Positions 43,427 to 53,966 are shown, counted from the stretch's first letter. The stretch is 64,000 nucleotides of DNA from Sutterella seckii (GCF_009183815.1 NZ_WEHX01000004.1:1-64000); one strand, 5' to 3'. Notes: generated from the sequence alone by a model not told the origin. Numbers and translations: made by a program.

Positions 43427-43843
43427 ATGCCAGTATTTATTTTTCCCCCCAGCGGCGGCGGCAGCCCCATCCTGAGTTTTTTGGTCGGGCTCGCCACGCT
43501 TGCCATTCTCATAGGTCTCGTGATTTTCTTCCTGCCGCTTATCGCCGGCATAGTGATTGCCGTCATTCTGCTGATCGCGGCTGTGTATTGCTGGGGATGG
43601 CTCAAGCGCAAGTTCGGCTGGGAGTCTGAAGAGGAAAAGGCTTTCCGTCAGGTGATGGAAAAAGCCGAAGCCATGGCGCGTTCTCAGTATCACGGGGACT
43701 CTGCCCGCTCCGGCACGGTTTATGAGCGCGAAGAGATCAGCATTTCTTCCTCTCCGCGTCCCGGCGATCGCCGCAGAGTAATGAAGGATGTTGAAGACAT
43801 TGAGGAAACGCCGGTTAACCCGAAGGATTCATCGAAGTCCTGA
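43427..43843 (+). CDS. Small membrane protein with acidic/basic tail, unrecognised
   Basis: I do not recognise this 138-residue protein. It opens MPVFIFPPSGGGSP and has a hydrophobic stretch at about 17-56 (FLVGLATLAILIGLVIFF, then IAGIVIAVILLIAAVYCW), consistent with two helices in a hairpin. A soluble tail follows that is rich in Glu, Arg and Ser (SEEEKAFRQVMEKAEAMARSQ). A purine-rich GAGAGAC precedes the ATG. It reads alone on the plus strand between divergent and convergent neighbours. Likely a conserved hypothetical inner-membrane protein. Confidence 0.65.
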   Translation: MPVFIFPPSGGGSPILSFLVGLATLAILIGLVIFFLPLIAGIVIAVILLIAAVYCWGWLKRKFGWESEEEKAFRQVMEKAEAMARSQYHGDSARSGTVYEREEISISSSPRPGDRRRVMKDVEDIEETPVNPKDSSKS

Positions 43844-43917
43844 GAAAGAGGGCTGAATCCCAGATTGATGTTCCCGGGCGTACAGTTTGCGAACCGCAGC
43901 TGTGCGCCCGAATTGCA

Positions 43918-45384
43918 TCAGAGGAGCGGAGAAATCAGGAAGGACGCGCCTTCGCGCAGCCTGTCCGAAAGCGGGCGATTGCGCCAGGCGTCGGCCTCAA
44001 GTTCTCTGCAGTGCGTTTCATATTCGGCATGGAGCAGAGAAAGGTCGCGAACGAACGCCTGGTCGAAAATTGCCATCATCAGCTCGAAATTGAGGTGAAG
44101 GGAGCGATTGTCGATATTGAGGGTCCCGAAAACCGCAAATTCGTTGTCTACGGAAATGGATTTGGTGTGGAGGAGCCCGCCTTCATAAAGAAGAATCCGC
44201 ACGCCCGATTCAAGAAGTTCGTCGAAATAGCGCCGCATGGCCCAGCCCGTGGCCGGGTTGTCGCACTTTTCCGGAACAATGAGCGTCACGGCGACGCCGC
44301 GCAGCACCGCATTAAAGAGCGCGCAGACTACCGATTCCGTCGGAATGAAATAGGGCGTGGTGATGGTCAGGGTATGTTCAGCGCGGTTGATGGCTTCAAG
44401 CACCAGCAGAAGGTTGCGGTCGCCGTTGGCGTAAGGTCCTGACGGGACGGTCGCGATGACGGCGTCTCCGACATTAAGCGCTGTTTCCGCCGCAAAGGTT
44501 TCTTCGAAATCCGTTAGATCGCCATCGGGCTGAAGCGCCCAGTCGAATTGCCAGACTGCCGCAAGCGCTCTGACGGCGGGGCCTTCCACCCTCACCATCG
44601 CATCGACCCAGGCGCCGACGACGGTAGCTTCGGCATAGCTTCTGGGATCGATCATGTTGAAGCTTCCCGTATAGGCGACTTTGTTGTCGATCACCACGGT
44701 TTTGCGATGAAGCCGGATGTCTGCGCGCTGCAGGCCGAAAAAACGAAGGAACTTCATGGGGAGCGCTGAAGCAATGACAATGCCTTCGCGTTCGAGGAGT
44801 TTTTTAGCTTCCGAGCGAAGAAAAACACGCGAGCCGAAATCATCGACAAGAAGCCGTATGCGCACGCCGCGCCTCGCGGCATCAATTAGGGAGCGCGTTA
44901 TTTCCCGAACCTCGCCGCCGTCTTCCCAGATGTAGAACTCCATGTCGATGGATTCGCGCGCTGCCGCGATGTCCTTATGGAGGGATTGGATGGTTTCCGC
45001 GGAAGATGCTTTGAGTAGCGCAGAAGAGCCGGTGGCAAGCGGCATACCTGCGAGTTTCGCTGCAAGCCGCAGAAGCGTGCGGTGGCGCGCGAGATGCCTC
45101 GGAAGAGGCCCGAGCGGCGTGAGCTTATGCTGAGAAAGCTGTCCCCACCGTTCAATAGCGGCCTTGAGACGCTTTGCTCTGAGTCTTCCGATGGGGCGTT
45201 CGCCGAAAGCAAGGTAGAGGAGGAAGCCGAAGTAGGGCAGAATCGTCGTGAGCAGAATCCAGGCAAAGGCTGATCCCGGTGGATGACGCGTCAGCATGAC
45301 GCGGACAATGACGCTGAGAACGATGAGAAGCTGCAGGAGCGCAGCCAGGACGCTCCAAACCGTGAAGCTTTCTGGTATTGCCAT
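43918..45384 (-). CDS. cls: Cardiolipin synthase (phospholipase D superfamily)
   Basis: A 488-residue membrane enzyme with two N-terminal helices (about 7-60, ending LTTILPYFGFLLYLAFGERPIG). Two HKD motifs are present, RLHRKTVVIDNKVAYTGSFNM and LLHTKSISVDNEFAVFGTLNIDNR, each with H-x-K-x4-D. It condenses phosphatidylglycerol molecules to cardiolipin, which supports respiratory complexes in the inner membrane. The PLD-like sequence order and length fit ClsA. It starts at ATG 45384, close to the tRNA operon on the other strand. Confidence 0.94.
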   Translation of the reverse strand: MAIPESFTVWSVLAALLQLLIVLSVIVRVMLTRHPPGSAFAWILLTTILPYFGFLLYLAFGERPIGRLRAKRLKAAIERWGQLSQHKLTPLGPLPRHLARHRTLLRLAAKLAGMPLATGSSALLKASSAETIQSLHKDIAAARESIDMEFYIWEDGGEVREITRSLIDAARRGVRIRLLVDDFGSRVFLRSEAKKLLEREGIVIASALPMKFLRFFGLQRADIRLHRKTVVIDNKVAYTGSFNMIDPRSYAEATVVGAWVDAMVRVEGPAVRALAAVWQFDWALQPDGDLTDFEETFAAETALNVGDAVIATVPSGPYANGDRNLLLVLEAINRAEHTLTITTPYFIPTESVVCALFNAVLRGVAVTLIVPEKCDNPATGWAMRRYFDELLESGVRILLYEGGLLHTKSISVDNEFAVFGTLNIDNRSLHLNFELMMAIFDQAFVRDLSLLHAEYETHCRELEADAWRNRPLSDRLREGASFLISPLL

Positions 45385-45482
45385 AAAAATAATCCGACGA
45401 GAATGTCGATGATATTAATGGAATAGAGCTGGATTTGGGGCTTCTGAAAAACGAAATCAAGGAACTTTTTTCATTTCAGCTC

Positions 45483-45511
45483 TTGACAGAAGCGAAAAAA
45501 GCCGTAATAAT
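45483..45511 (+). promoter_or_regulatory. Sigma-70 promoter of the tRNA-tuf operon
   Basis: A consensus -35 TTGACA (45483-45488) lies 16-17 bp before TAATAAT (45505-45511). It is followed by a GC-rich stretch and then tRNA-Tyr at 45528. This is a strong stable-RNA type promoter. Confidence 0.88.
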
Positions 45512-45527
45512 TCGGTCCTCTCGCTAC

Positions 45528-45613
45528 GGAGGGGTGCCCGAGTGGCTAAAGGGGGCAGACTGTAAATCTGTTGGCTTACGCCTACGATGGTTCGAATCCA
45601 TCCCCCTCCACCA
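45528..45613 (+). tRNA. tRNA-Tyr (anticodon GTA)
   Basis: An 86-nucleotide class II tRNA with acceptor stem GGAGGGG/CCCCTCC, anticodon loop CTGTAAA, long variable arm and T arm GATGG/CCATC. CCA is encoded. It is the first gene of the tRNA-tuf cluster. Confidence 0.96.
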
Positions 45614-45689
45614 GCGAAACTTGCGACGAACAAGCATTAGCGCCGCAAGCTCCTAAAAGCGGAGCGGAATGACTAGTTCTCGATCCTGA

Positions 45690-45763
45690 GCGGGTGTAGC
45701 TCAATGGTAGAGCAGAGGCCTTCCAAGCCCCCGACGAGGGTTCGATTCCCTTCACCCGCTCCA
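45690..45763 (+). tRNA. tRNA-Gly (anticodon TCC)
   Basis: A 74-nucleotide tRNA with acceptor stem GCGGGTG/CACCCGC, D stem GCTC/GAGC, anticodon loop CTTCCAA and T arm GAGGG/CCCTT. CCA is encoded. The anticodon stem GAGGC/GCCCC has one A-C mismatch. Confidence 0.95.
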
Positions 45764-45771
45764 GATAAATT

Positions 45772-45846
<75 letters not shown>

Positions 45847-45916
45847 GAATTCCTTTCTACGTCCAATCTGATCCGACCTATCCTAAGGCGGATCTTTGTT
45901 CATTCAGGAGCCGACA

Positions 45917-47107
<1,191 letters not shown>

Positions 47108-47169
47108 TTGCTGAGAAGCTTAGATTTTTTCGCTTCTTTAAAGAGGAGCGAAAAAGTCCCTGATTCGAC

Positions 47170-47217
47170 TTGATCGACAGAGGGAGCGGGGTTATACTCC
47201 GCTCCCTCTGTTCTTTT
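47170..47217 (+). promoter_or_regulatory. Overlapping tuf terminator and S10-operon promoter
   Basis: CAGAGGGAGCGG (47178-47189) and CCGCTCCCTCTG (47199-47210) form a perfect 12-bp stem followed by TTCTTTT, a terminator. A sigma-70 promoter, TTGATC (47170-47175), 17-bp spacer, TATACT (47193-47198), has its -10 exactly in the hairpin loop. Transcription from it would begin in the 3' arm, and the RNA would lack the complete hairpin. It is therefore both an exit from tuf and an entry to rpsJ. Confidence 0.8.
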
Positions 47218-47244
47218 AACTGTTCTTTTTTCTAGGAAAACGAA

Positions 47245-47556
47245 ATGCAATCTCAGCGCATTCGCATCCGCCTCAAGGCCTACGACTACAAGCTCATCGA
47301 CCAGTCCGCTCTCGAGATCGTCGATACCGCCAAGCGCACCGGCGCTGTCGTTCGCGGCCCCGTTCCCCTTCCCACGCGCATCCAGCGCTTTGACATCCTT
47401 CGTTCGCCGCACGTCAACAAGACGAGCCGTGACCAGCTCGAAATCCGCACGCACCAGCGTCTGATGGATATCGTTGATCCGACCGACAAGACGGTTGATG
47501 CTCTGATGAAGCTCGACCTCCCCGCCGGCGTGGATGTCAAGATCAAGGTTCAGTAA
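47245..47556 (+). CDS. rpsJ: 30S ribosomal protein S10
   Basis: A 103-residue S10, the exact usual length. It opens [21 protein letters not shown] and ends with the [21 protein letters not shown] pattern. It heads the S10 operon but is separated from rplC by 175 bp, which holds a second promoter, unlike the tight spacing in E. coli. S10 also serves in transcription antitermination as NusE. TAGGAAAA precedes its ATG. Confidence 0.97.
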   Translation: MQSQRIRIRLKAYDYKLIDQSALEIVDTAKRTGAVVRGPVPLPTRIQRFDILRSPHVNKTSRDQLEIRTHQRLMDIVDPTDKTVDALMKLDLPAGVDVKIKVQ

Positions 47557-47579
47557 CCTTTTCAGATTCAAGCTAAAAA

Positions 47580-47627
47580 CTCCGGCGATTTCGATTGCAC
47601 GAAGTGCCGGAGGTCGCTAGAATCGCG
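47580..47627 (+). promoter_or_regulatory. Promoter and hairpin before rplC
   Basis: TTGCAC (47595-47600), 17 bp, TAGAAT (47618-47623) then CGCGCCTTTC. Hairpin arms CTCCGGC (47580-47586) and GCCGGAG (47606-47612) flank the -35. The -10 and GC-rich discriminator (TAGAATCGCGCCTTTC) recur at 61455-61470 before rplQ with one change. GC-rich discriminators are a feature of promoters under stringent control. Confidence 0.6.
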
Positions 47628-47731
47628 CCTTTCTTGTCCCCAAACAGATTTTGTTTTGTCTATTTGAAGCAGAATCAGGGACATTTTTATGAAACCGGTC
47701 CCGGCCAATCGCAGCCGGGGTGGAGAAAACA

Positions 47732-48376
47732 ATGAGTGAAAAGCTCGGCCTCGTCGGTCGCAAGATCGGCATGACGCGTATCTTCACGGATGACGGAACG
47801 ACCGTTCCCGTGACCGTGCTCGACGTGTCGAACAACCGCGTCACCATGGTCAAGACGCAGGACACCGACGGCTACAACGCCGTTCAGGTCGCGTACGGCA
47901 CGAAGAAGCCCTCGCGCGTCAACAAGCCGCTCGCCGGCCAGTTTGCCAAAGCTGGCGTCGAAGCTGCCTGCACCCTTAAAGAGTTCCGCATCGATGCGGA
48001 GAAGGTCGCCGAATTCAAGCCCGGCCAGACCCTCTCTGTCGAAATCTTCACGGAAGGCCAGAAGGTCGACGTGACGGGTACGACCATCGGTAAGGGTTTT
48101 GCCGGCGCCATCAAGCGCCACCACTTCTCGTCCAACCGTGCTTCCCACGGTAACTCCGTGACGACGAATGCCCCCGGCTCCATCGGTAATCGCCAGGACC
48201 CGGGCCGCGTGTTCCCCGGCAAGCGCATGGCCGGTCACCTCGGTGACGTCCGCCGCACGACCCAGAATCTCGTGGTCGCCCGCGTTGACAAGGAACGCCA
48301 GCTTCTGCTCGTTCGCGGTGCCGTTCCGGGCGCCAAGGGCGGTGAAGTCATCGTTCGTCCTGCTGTTAAGGCGTAA
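47732..48376 (+). CDS. rplC: 50S ribosomal protein L3
   Basis: A 214-residue L3 (E. coli 209). It starts [22 protein letters not shown] and contains the conserved [16 protein letters not shown]-type loop as [25 protein letters not shown], the site that reaches the peptidyl transferase centre. ATG 47732 follows TGGAG; four more upstream codons are open but unlikely. It is followed by rplD after 11 bp. Confidence 0.97.
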   Translation: MSEKLGLVGRKIGMTRIFTDDGTTVPVTVLDVSNNRVTMVKTQDTDGYNAVQVAYGTKKPSRVNKPLAGQFAKAGVEAACTLKEFRIDAEKVAEFKPGQTLSVEIFTEGQKVDVTGTTIGKGFAGAIKRHHFSSNRASHGNSVTTNAPGSIGNRQDPGRVFPGKRMAGHLGDVRRTTQNLVVARVDKERQLLLVRGAVPGAKGGEVIVRPAVKA

Positions 48377-48387
48377 GGAGCGAAACA

Positions 48388-49005
48388 ATGGAACTCAATA
48401 TCCTTAACGAACAGGGCAAGGTCGAAGCTGCTGACGCCGTGTTCGCCCGCGAATACAACGAAGCCCTCGTGCATCAGATCGTTGTTGCCTTCCAGGCCAA
48501 CGCTCGTCTGGGCACCCGCGCTCAGCTCAACCGTCGCGATGTTCATCACTCGACGAAGAAGCCCTGGCGCCAGAAGGGTACCGGTCGTGCCCGTTCGGGT
48601 ATGACGAGCTCGCCGCTGTGGCGTGGTGGTGGACGTACGTTCCCCAACACCCCGGACGAAAACTTCAGCCAGAAGGTCAACAAGAAGATGTTCCGCGCTG
48701 CCATGGCTTCGATCTATTCGAAGCTCGTGACGGACGCCCGCTTCGCTGTCGTTGAAGCCCTCAAGGCTGAAACGCCGAAGACCAAGGACTTCGCTGGTCA
48801 GCTCAAGACGCTCGGCCTCAACGAGCGCACTCTCATCATCATTGGTGAGGAAGAACTTGACGACAACATCATTCTCGCCTCGCGCAATCTGAAGGATGTG
48901 CTCGTCGTTACGCCCCGCTATGCGGATCCGCTGTGCCTTCTCTACTTTGACAAGGTCGTGGCCACCAAGGCGGCTGTTGCTCAGATCGAGGAGATGTTGG
49001 CATGA
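48388..49005 (+). CDS. rplD: 50S ribosomal protein L4
   Basis: A 205-residue L4. The extended loop that lines the exit tunnel is visible as [26 protein letters not shown]. In E. coli L4 represses its own operon through the leader before rpsJ; here the leader between promoter and rpsJ is short and lacks an evident equivalent. Its stop overlaps rplW (ATGA). Confidence 0.97.
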   Translation: MELNILNEQGKVEAADAVFAREYNEALVHQIVVAFQANARLGTRAQLNRRDVHHSTKKPWRQKGTGRARSGMTSSPLWRGGGRTFPNTPDENFSQKVNKKMFRAAMASIYSKLVTDARFAVVEALKAETPKTKDFAGQLKTLGLNERTLIIIGEEELDDNIILASRNLKDVLVVTPRYADPLCLLYFDKVVATKAAVAQIEEMLA

Positions 49006-49301
49006 ATCAGGAACGTCTGATGAAGGTGCTCGTCGGTCCCATCGTCTCCGAGAAGAGCACGATGATCGGCGAAAAGCACAATCAGTGGTCTTTCGTCGTC
49101 GTCCCGGATGCGACGAAGTCCGAGGTTAAGTCCGCTGTTGAACTGCTCTTCAAGGTGCAGGTCAAGGCGGTGCAGATTCTGAACCTGAAGGGCAAGCAGA
49201 AGCGCTTTGGCCGCTTCATGGGCAAGCGCAATGACGTCCGCAAGGCGTACGTCACGCTCGCTGAGGGTCAGGAAATCAAGTTCGAGCAAGAGGTGATGTA
49301 A
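49002..49301 (+). CDS. rplW: 50S ribosomal protein L23
   Basis: A 99-residue L23 of normal size. It opens [22 protein letters not shown] and carries the rRNA-binding loop [25 protein letters not shown]23 sits at the exit tunnel, where it docks trigger factor and the signal recognition particle. Start overlaps rplD, and its stop overlaps the rplB ATG by one base. Confidence 0.97.
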   Translation: MNQERLMKVLVGPIVSEKSTMIGEKHNQWSFVVVPDATKSEVKSAVELLFKVQVKAVQILNLKGKQKRFGRFMGKRNDVRKAYVTLAEGQEIKFEQEVM

Positions 49302-50128
49302 TGGCTCTCGTCAAACTCAAGCCGACGTCCCCCGGCCGCCGTCATGCGGTCAAGGTTGTCAACAAGGAGCTCCACAAGGGTAAGCCCTGGGCCGCTCTTG
49401 TTGAGAAGAAGAATCGTACGAATGGCCGCAACAACAACGGTCATATCACCTGCCGTCATAAGGGTGGCGGTGCCAAGCGTGCGTATCGCATCATCGACTT
49501 CAAGCGCGATAAGGATGGAATTCCCGCCCGCGTTGAACGCATCGAATACGATCCGAACCGCTCGGCCAACATCGCTCTCGTGCTTTATGCCGATGGCGAA
49601 CGCCGCTACATCATCGCTCCGAAGGGCCTGACGGTTGGTCAGCAGATCTTCAATGGTCCCGAATCCCCGATCAAGGCCGGCAATACGCTTCCGCTGCGTA
49701 ACATCCCGGTCGGTTCGACGATTCACTGCATCGAGCTGCTCCCGGGCAAGGGTGCTCAGCTTGTGCGCGCTGCCGGTGCTTTCGGCCAGCTGATCGCCCG
49801 CGAAGGCGAATACGCTCAGGTCCGTCTGCGTTCTGGCGAAGTTCGTCGCGTTCTCATCGAGTGCCGTGCCACCATTGGCACCGTCGGCAACGAAGAGAAC
49901 AGCCTGCGCGAGCTCGGCAAGGCCGGTGCTAAGCGCTGGCGCGGTATCCGTCCGACCGTTCGTGGCGTTGCCATGAACCCGGTGGACCATCCGCACGGCG
50001 GCGGCGAAGGCAAGACCGGCACTGGCCGCGCTCCTGTCACGCCGTGGGGTCAGCTCACGAAGGGCTATCGTACCCGCAACAGCAAGCGCACGGATTCCAT
50101 GATCATCCAGCGCCGTAACCGCAAGTAA
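49301..50128 (+). CDS. rplB: 50S ribosomal protein L2
   Basis: A 275-residue L2 (E. coli 273). The hallmark C-terminal segment [19 protein letters not shown] is present, including the histidine implicated in peptidyl transfer support. The N-terminus [19 protein letters not shown] is typical. L2 is needed for subunit joining. It is followed by rpsS after 12 bp. Confidence 0.98.
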   Translation: MALVKLKPTSPGRRHAVKVVNKELHKGKPWAALVEKKNRTNGRNNNGHITCRHKGGGAKRAYRIIDFKRDKDGIPARVERIEYDPNRSANIALVLYADGERRYIIAPKGLTVGQQIFNGPESPIKAGNTLPLRNIPVGSTIHCIELLPGKGAQLVRAAGAFGQLIAREGEYAQVRLRSGEVRRVLIECRATIGTVGNEENSLRELGKAGAKRWRGIRPTVRGVAMNPVDHPHGGGEGKTGTGRAPVTPWGQLTKGYRTRNSKRTDSMIIQRRNRK

Positions 50129-50140
50129 GGGAGCCCTAGA

Positions 50141-50419
50141 ATGTCTCGCTCTTTGAAAAAAGGCCCGTTCGTTGACGGGCACCTCATGAAGAAGGTTGAA
50201 GCCGCCCAGGCGAGCCGCGACAAGCGTCCGCTCAAGACCTGGTCGCGTCGCTCGACGATTGTTCCGGAATTCATCGGTCTGACCATCGCCGTCCACAACG
50301 GCCGTCAGCACGTTCCGGTTTACATCAATGAAAACATGGTCGGCCACAAGCTCGGCGAATTTGCGCTCACCCGCACGTTCAAGGGCCACAGCTCCGGCGA
50401 CAAGAAGGTGGGTAAGTAA
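50141..50419 (+). CDS. rpsS: 30S ribosomal protein S19
   Basis: A 92-residue S19, the exact family length. It reads [20 protein letters not shown] and later [47 protein letters not shown]. It is part of the head of the small subunit. rplV begins at the very next base. Confidence 0.97.
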   Translation: MSRSLKKGPFVDGHLMKKVEAAQASRDKRPLKTWSRRSTIVPEFIGLTIAVHNGRQHVPVYINENMVGHKLGEFALTRTFKGHSSGDKKVGK

Positions 50420-50758
50420 ATGGAAACGACAGCTAAAGTTCGTGGCGTTCGCCTTTCCGCCCAGAAAGGTCGCCTCGTTGCTGACCTCATCCGCGGCCAG
50501 CAGGTGGGCAAGGCTCTCACGATTCTGGAGTTCACCCAGAAGCGTGCTGCCGGCATCATCCGTAAGGCGCTTGAAAGCGCGATTGCCAACGCCGAGCACA
50601 ATGACGGCGCTGACATCGATACGCTTTATGTGAAGACGATCCATGTGGAAAAGGCTGCTACGCTGCGCCGCTTCGGCGCCCGCGCCAAGGGCCGCGGTAC
50701 GCGCATCAACAAGCAGACGAGCCACATCTACATCACCGTCGGCGACGGCGAAAGCTAA
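50420..50758 (+). CDS. rplV: 50S ribosomal protein L22
   Basis: A 112-residue L22. It opens [27 protein letters not shown] and has the beta-hairpin [23 protein letters not shown] that reaches the exit tunnel near the macrolide site. Followed by rpsC after 17 bp with AAACAGG as ribosome-binding site. Confidence 0.97.
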   Translation: METTAKVRGVRLSAQKGRLVADLIRGQQVGKALTILEFTQKRAAGIIRKALESAIANAEHNDGADIDTLYVKTIHVEKAATLRRFGARAKGRGTRINKQTSHIYITVGDGES

Positions 50759-50775
50759 GAAACAGGTGAATTACC

Positions 50776-51561
50776 ATGGGTCAGAAAATTAATCCCACCG
50801 GCTTCCGCCTCCCGGTTACGCGCAACTGGACGTCGCGTTGGTACGCGAGCGGCCGCGATTACCCGAGCACTCTCCAGGAAGATCTGAAGGTTCGCGCCTT
50901 CCTCCTGAAGAAGCTCCGCAATGCGTCCGTCGCCCGCGTTCTCATCGAACGTCCGGCCAACAATGCGCGCATCACGATCTTCACGGCTCGTCCGGGCATC
51001 GTGATTGGCAAGCAGGGCGCTGATATTGAAGCTCTCAAGGCTGAAGTTCAGAAGATGATGGGCGTGCCCGTTCACGTCAACATCGAAGAAGTTCGCCGTC
51101 CTGAACTCGACGCTCAGCTCATCGCTGACGGCATCACCCAGCAGCTCGAAAAGCGCGTGATGTTCCGCCGTGCGATGAAGCGCGCCATGCAGAACGCCAT
51201 GCGTCTCGGCGCTCTCGGCATCAAGGTGCAGTCCTCCGGCCGTCTCAACGGCGCGGACATCGCCCGTGACGAGTGGTACCGCGAAGGCCGCGTGCCTCTG
51301 CAGACGCTTCGCGCCAACATCGACTACGCCACGAGCGAAGCTCACACGACGTACGGTGTTGTCGGCGTCAAGGTTTGGGTCTACAAGGGAGACAACTTCG
51401 GCGCGGAAGAACCCGCTGAAGCCCAGGCTCCGCGCGAAGACCGCCGCGGCCGCCGCTCGGATCGCAACGGCAAGCCCGGTGCGCGCCGCAACAACGGCCG
51501 TCGCAACGATATGAAGCAGGACCGTGCTCCCCGCAAGCCGGCTGCTAAGGACGGAGAATAA
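50776..51561 (+). CDS. rpsC: 30S ribosomal protein S3
   Basis: A 261-residue S3. The KH domain ([23 protein letters not shown]) and C-terminal domain are complete. It is about 28 residues longer than E. coli S3 because of an Arg/Asn-rich, low-complexity tail (about 215-261, for example [19 protein letters not shown]). Such tails are common in betaproteobacterial S3. It sits at the mRNA entry channel. Confidence 0.97.
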   Translation: MGQKINPTGFRLPVTRNWTSRWYASGRDYPSTLQEDLKVRAFLLKKLRNASVARVLIERPANNARITIFTARPGIVIGKQGADIEALKAEVQKMMGVPVHVNIEEVRRPELDAQLIADGITQQLEKRVMFRRAMKRAMQNAMRLGALGIKVQSSGRLNGADIARDEWYREGRVPLQTLRANIDYATSEAHTTYGVVGVKVWVYKGDNFGAEEPAEAQAPREDRRGRRSDRNGKPGARRNNGRRNDMKQDRAPRKPAAKDGE

Positions 51562-51563
51562 CG

Positions 51564-51980
51564 ATGCTGCAGCCTAATCGTCGCAAGTACCGCAAGGATC
51601 AGAAGGGTCGTAACTACGGCCTCGCCACCCGCGGTGCGAACGTTTCCTTCGGTGAGTTTGGTCTGAAGACGCTTGAGCGCGGCCGCATCACGGCCCGCCA
51701 GATCGAAGCCGCACGCCGTGCCATTACGCGCCACATCAAGCGCGGCGGCCGCGTCTGGATTCGCATCTTCCCGGACAAGCCCATTTCCTCGAAGCCTGCC
51801 GAAGTCCGTATGGGTAACGGTAAGGGCAATCCTGAATACTGGGTTGCGCTGGTCCAGCCGGGCCGCGTGCTCTACGAAATGGACGGCGTGGAAGAGTCGC
51901 TCGCCCGCGAAGCCTTCGCGCTCGCAGCTGCCAAGCTGCCCGTGAAGACCACGTTCGTTGTCCGTCAGGTCGGCATGTAA
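51564..51980 (+). CDS. rplP: 50S ribosomal protein L16
   Basis: A 138-residue L16. It opens [24 protein letters not shown] and carries [29 protein letters not shown], the loop near the A site and peptidyl transferase centre. It begins two bases after the rpsC stop. Confidence 0.97.
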   Translation: MLQPNRRKYRKDQKGRNYGLATRGANVSFGEFGLKTLERGRITARQIEAARRAITRHIKRGGRVWIRIFPDKPISSKPAEVRMGNGKGNPEYWVALVQPGRVLYEMDGVEESLAREAFALAAAKLPVKTTFVVRQVGM

Positions 51981-51998
51981 TAACAAGGAGACACGGAC

Positions 51999-52193
51999 AT
52001 GAACGCTAAGGAACTGCGTGCCAAGAGTGAGACCGAGCTCAAGCAGGAACTGCAGGAACTTCTGAAGACGCACTTCAAGCTGCGTATGCAGAAGGCCACC
52101 CAGCAGCTGCAGAACACGGCTTCGCTGCGTCAGACGCGTCGCGACATCGCGCGCGTTCGCACTATCCTCACCCAGAAGGCGACCACGAAATGA
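51999..52193 (+). CDS. rpmC: 50S ribosomal protein L29
   Basis: A 64-residue two-helix L29. It has [37 protein letters not shown] and the C-terminal helix [18 protein letters not shown]. It lies at the exit tunnel next to L23. Its stop overlaps the rpsQ start (ATGA). Confidence 0.96.
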   Translation: MNAKELRAKSETELKQELQELLKTHFKLRMQKATQQLQNTASLRQTRRDIARVRTILTQKATTK

Positions 52194-52459
52194 CCGAACA
52201 GACGAAGGAATCGCTCACCCGCACTCTCATCGGTGTGGTCACGAGCAACAAGATGGACAAGACGGTCACCGTTCTTGTCGAGCGCAAGGTGAAGCACCCG
52301 CTCTACGGCAAGTATGTCGTCAAGAGCAAGAAGTACCATGCGCACGATGAGCTCGCCTGCGGCGAGGGCGATCGTGTCGAGATTGAGGAAGTTCGCCCCG
52401 TTTCCAAGACTGTGTCCTGGAACGTAACGAAGATCCTCACGAAGGCCGAAGTCCTCTAA
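52190..52459 (+). CDS. rpsQ: 30S ribosomal protein S17
   Basis: An 89-residue S17 with an OB fold. It has [31 protein letters not shown] and the family ending [15 protein letters not shown]. Last gene of the S10 unit. It is followed by a 241-bp gap with a promoter and structured leader before rplN. Confidence 0.97.
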   Translation: MTEQTKESLTRTLIGVVTSNKMDKTVTVLVERKVKHPLYGKYVVKSKKYHAHDELACGEGDRVEIEEVRPVSKTVSWNVTKILTKAEVL

Positions 52460-52470
52460 GAAAGTCGAGC

Positions 52471-52700
52471 GGGGTGAAAAAAATCACCCCACATCGCTTG
52501 CAAAGTAACTGAACGTTCAGTTATATTTGCACCCCGTCGCCCGGATGCCACTTCTGGTGGGATTCCGGGCGATGCATTTCTTAGTCCGTCGTCCGCACAT
52601 GCCATTTGCTGCATGACTCGCGCGGATGATCGGACCTCATCCCCGCCATACGGGGCCAATACTGTCCGCGTATGCGGAATAAGTTGGGAATTTTTCAGTA
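52471..52700 (+). ncRNA. Structured leader between rpsQ and rplN
   Basis: Hairpins in order: GGGGTGA/TCACCCC (52471-52490, before the promoter), 52537-52572 (arms TCGCCCGGA and TCCGGGCGA with inner CCAC/GTGG), 52584-52635 (GTCCG/CGGAC outer, with TCCGC/GCGGA and CATGC/GCATG inside), CCCCG/CGGGG (52641-52655) and TCCGC/GCGGA (52665-52678). The rplN ATG at 52701 has only a weak ribosome-binding site. The leader may control rplN translation; no known motif was recognised. Confidence 0.55.
52498..52527 (+). promoter_or_regulatory. spc-operon promoter containing a perfect 18-bp palindrome
   Basis: TTGCAA (52498-52503), 18-bp spacer, TATATT (52522-52527). The spacer is almost filled by TAACTGAACGTTCAGTTA (52506-52523), a perfect palindrome reaching the -10. 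Such placement is typical of a repressor operator. Ribosomal operons in E. coli are controlled mainly by translational feedback and ppGpp, so a protein operator here is unexpected. Half-sites TGAAC/GTTCA match those at the efflux promoter but with no spacer between them. Confidence 0.72.
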
Positions 52701-53069
52701 ATGATTCAGATGCAAAGCCGACTGGACGTCGCCGATAACACCGGTGCGCGTTCGGTCATGTGTATCAAGGTGTTGGGCGGTTCCAAGCGCCGTTACGCCA
52801 ACATCGGCGACGTCATCAAGGTGACGGTCAAGGAAGCTGCTCCGCGCGGCCGCGTGAAGAAGGGCGAGGTCTACAACGCTGTTGTGGTCCGTACCGCTCA
52901 CGGCGTTCGTCGTCCTGACGGCTCCAAGATCGCCTTTGACGGCAATGCCGCCGTCCTCCTCAACAGCAAGCTCGAGCCGATCGGCACCCGTATCTTCGGG
53001 CCGGTGACTCGTGAACTGCGCACTGAGCAGTTCATGAAGATCGTGTCGCTCGCTCCTGAAGTCATCTAA
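52701..53069 (+). CDS. rplN: 50S ribosomal protein L14
   Basis: A 122-residue L14. It opens [37 protein letters not shown] and ends [24 protein letters not shown]. It binds at the subunit interface and the RsfS silencing factor. First gene of the spc unit, preceded by its own promoter with a palindrome and a structured leader. Confidence 0.97.
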   Translation: MIQMQSRLDVADNTGARSVMCIKVLGGSKRRYANIGDVIKVTVKEAAPRGRVKKGEVYNAVVVRTAHGVRRPDGSKIAFDGNAAVLLNSKLEPIGTRIFGPVTRELRTEQFMKIVSLAPEVI

Positions 53070-53082
53070 TTGAGGAGAGAAA

Positions 53083-53406
53083 ATGCAGCGCATTCGTAAA
53101 GGCGACCAGGTTGTGGTCATCGCCGGCCGCGACCGCGGCACCAAGGGCACGGTTCTCGCCCGCGTTGACGACCGCCACGTTCTCGTGGAAGGCGTCAATG
53201 TCGTGAAGAAGGCCGTCCGCCCGAATCCGACCCTTGGCATCGAGGGCGGCATCGTCGACAAGACCCTCCCGATCGATCAGTCCAACGTTATGCTGGTCAA
53301 TCCGGAAACGGGCAAGGGCGAACGCATCGGCTTCAAGGAAGTTGATGGCAAGAAGGTTCGCGTGTTCAAGTCCAATGGCGCCGTTGTCGGTGCCAAGGCC
53401 GAATGA
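53083..53406 (+). CDS. rplX: 50S ribosomal protein L24
   Basis: A 107-residue L24 with an N-terminal KOW motif ([38 protein letters not shown]). It is an early assembly protein of the large subunit. GAGGAG precedes the ATG. The end overlaps a possible earlier start of rplE. Confidence 0.96.
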   Translation: MQRIRKGDQVVVIAGRDRGTKGTVLARVDDRHVLVEGVNVVKKAVRPNPTLGIEGGIVDKTLPIDQSNVMLVNPETGKGERIGFKEVDGKKVRVFKSNGAVVGAKAE

Positions 53407-53414
53407 GGGTACCC

Positions 53415-53954
53415 ATGTCGCGTTTCAGCTCCCTTTATCACGACACCATTGTCCCCGAACTCATGAAGAAGTTCGGCTACAAGACTGTCATGCAGGTTCC
53501 GCGCATCACCAAGATCACGCTCAACATGGGCGTTGGTGAAGCCGTTAACGACAAGAAGAACATCGAATTCGCCGTTGGCGACATGACCAAGATCGCCGGC
53601 CAGAAGCCGATGGTCACCCGCACCCGCAAGGCTATCGCGAACTTCAAGATCCGCGAAAACATGCCGATCGGCTGCATGGTCACCCTCCGTGGCGAACGCA
53701 TGTACGACTTCCTTGATCGTCTCGTTACGATCGCCTTCCCGCGCGTCCGCGACTTCCGCGGCGTGTCTGGTCGTGCTTTCGACGGCCGCGGCAACTACAA
53801 CATCGGCCTCAAGGAACAGATCATCTTCCCGGAAATCGAATACGACAAGATCGATTCGATCCGCGGCATGAACATCTCCATCACCACGACGGCTAAGACC
53901 GACGAAGAAGCCAAGGCTCTCCTCGCTGGTTTCAGCTTCCCGTTCCGCAACTGA
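53415..53954 (+). CDS. rplE: 50S ribosomal protein L5
   Basis: A 179-residue L5, the standard length. It starts [43 protein letters not shown] and later has [26 protein letters not shown]. It binds 5S rRNA and P-site tRNA. ATG 53415 with GAGGG upstream was chosen over the ATG at 53403 that overlaps rplX. Confidence 0.96.
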   Translation: MSRFSSLYHDTIVPELMKKFGYKTVMQVPRITKITLNMGVGEAVNDKKNIEFAVGDMTKIAGQKPMVTRTRKAIANFKIRENMPIGCMVTLRGERMYDFLDRLVTIAFPRVRDFRGVSGRAFDGRGNYNIGLKEQIIFPEIEYDKIDSIRGMNISITTTAKTDEEAKALLAGFSFPFRN

Positions 53955-53966
53955 GGTTGACGCAAA

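Noticed and set aside
45690-45763. tRNA-Gly as a pseudogene because of an A-C mismatch in the anticodon stem
   Set aside because: All other stems, the anticodon loop and CCA are intact, and single mismatches in this stem occur in functional tRNAs.
47108-47160. Hairpin TTTTTCGCT/AGCGAAAAA just after tuf as the terminator
   Set aside because: It has no T-run after the 3' arm; the stem at 47178-47210 is the better terminator.
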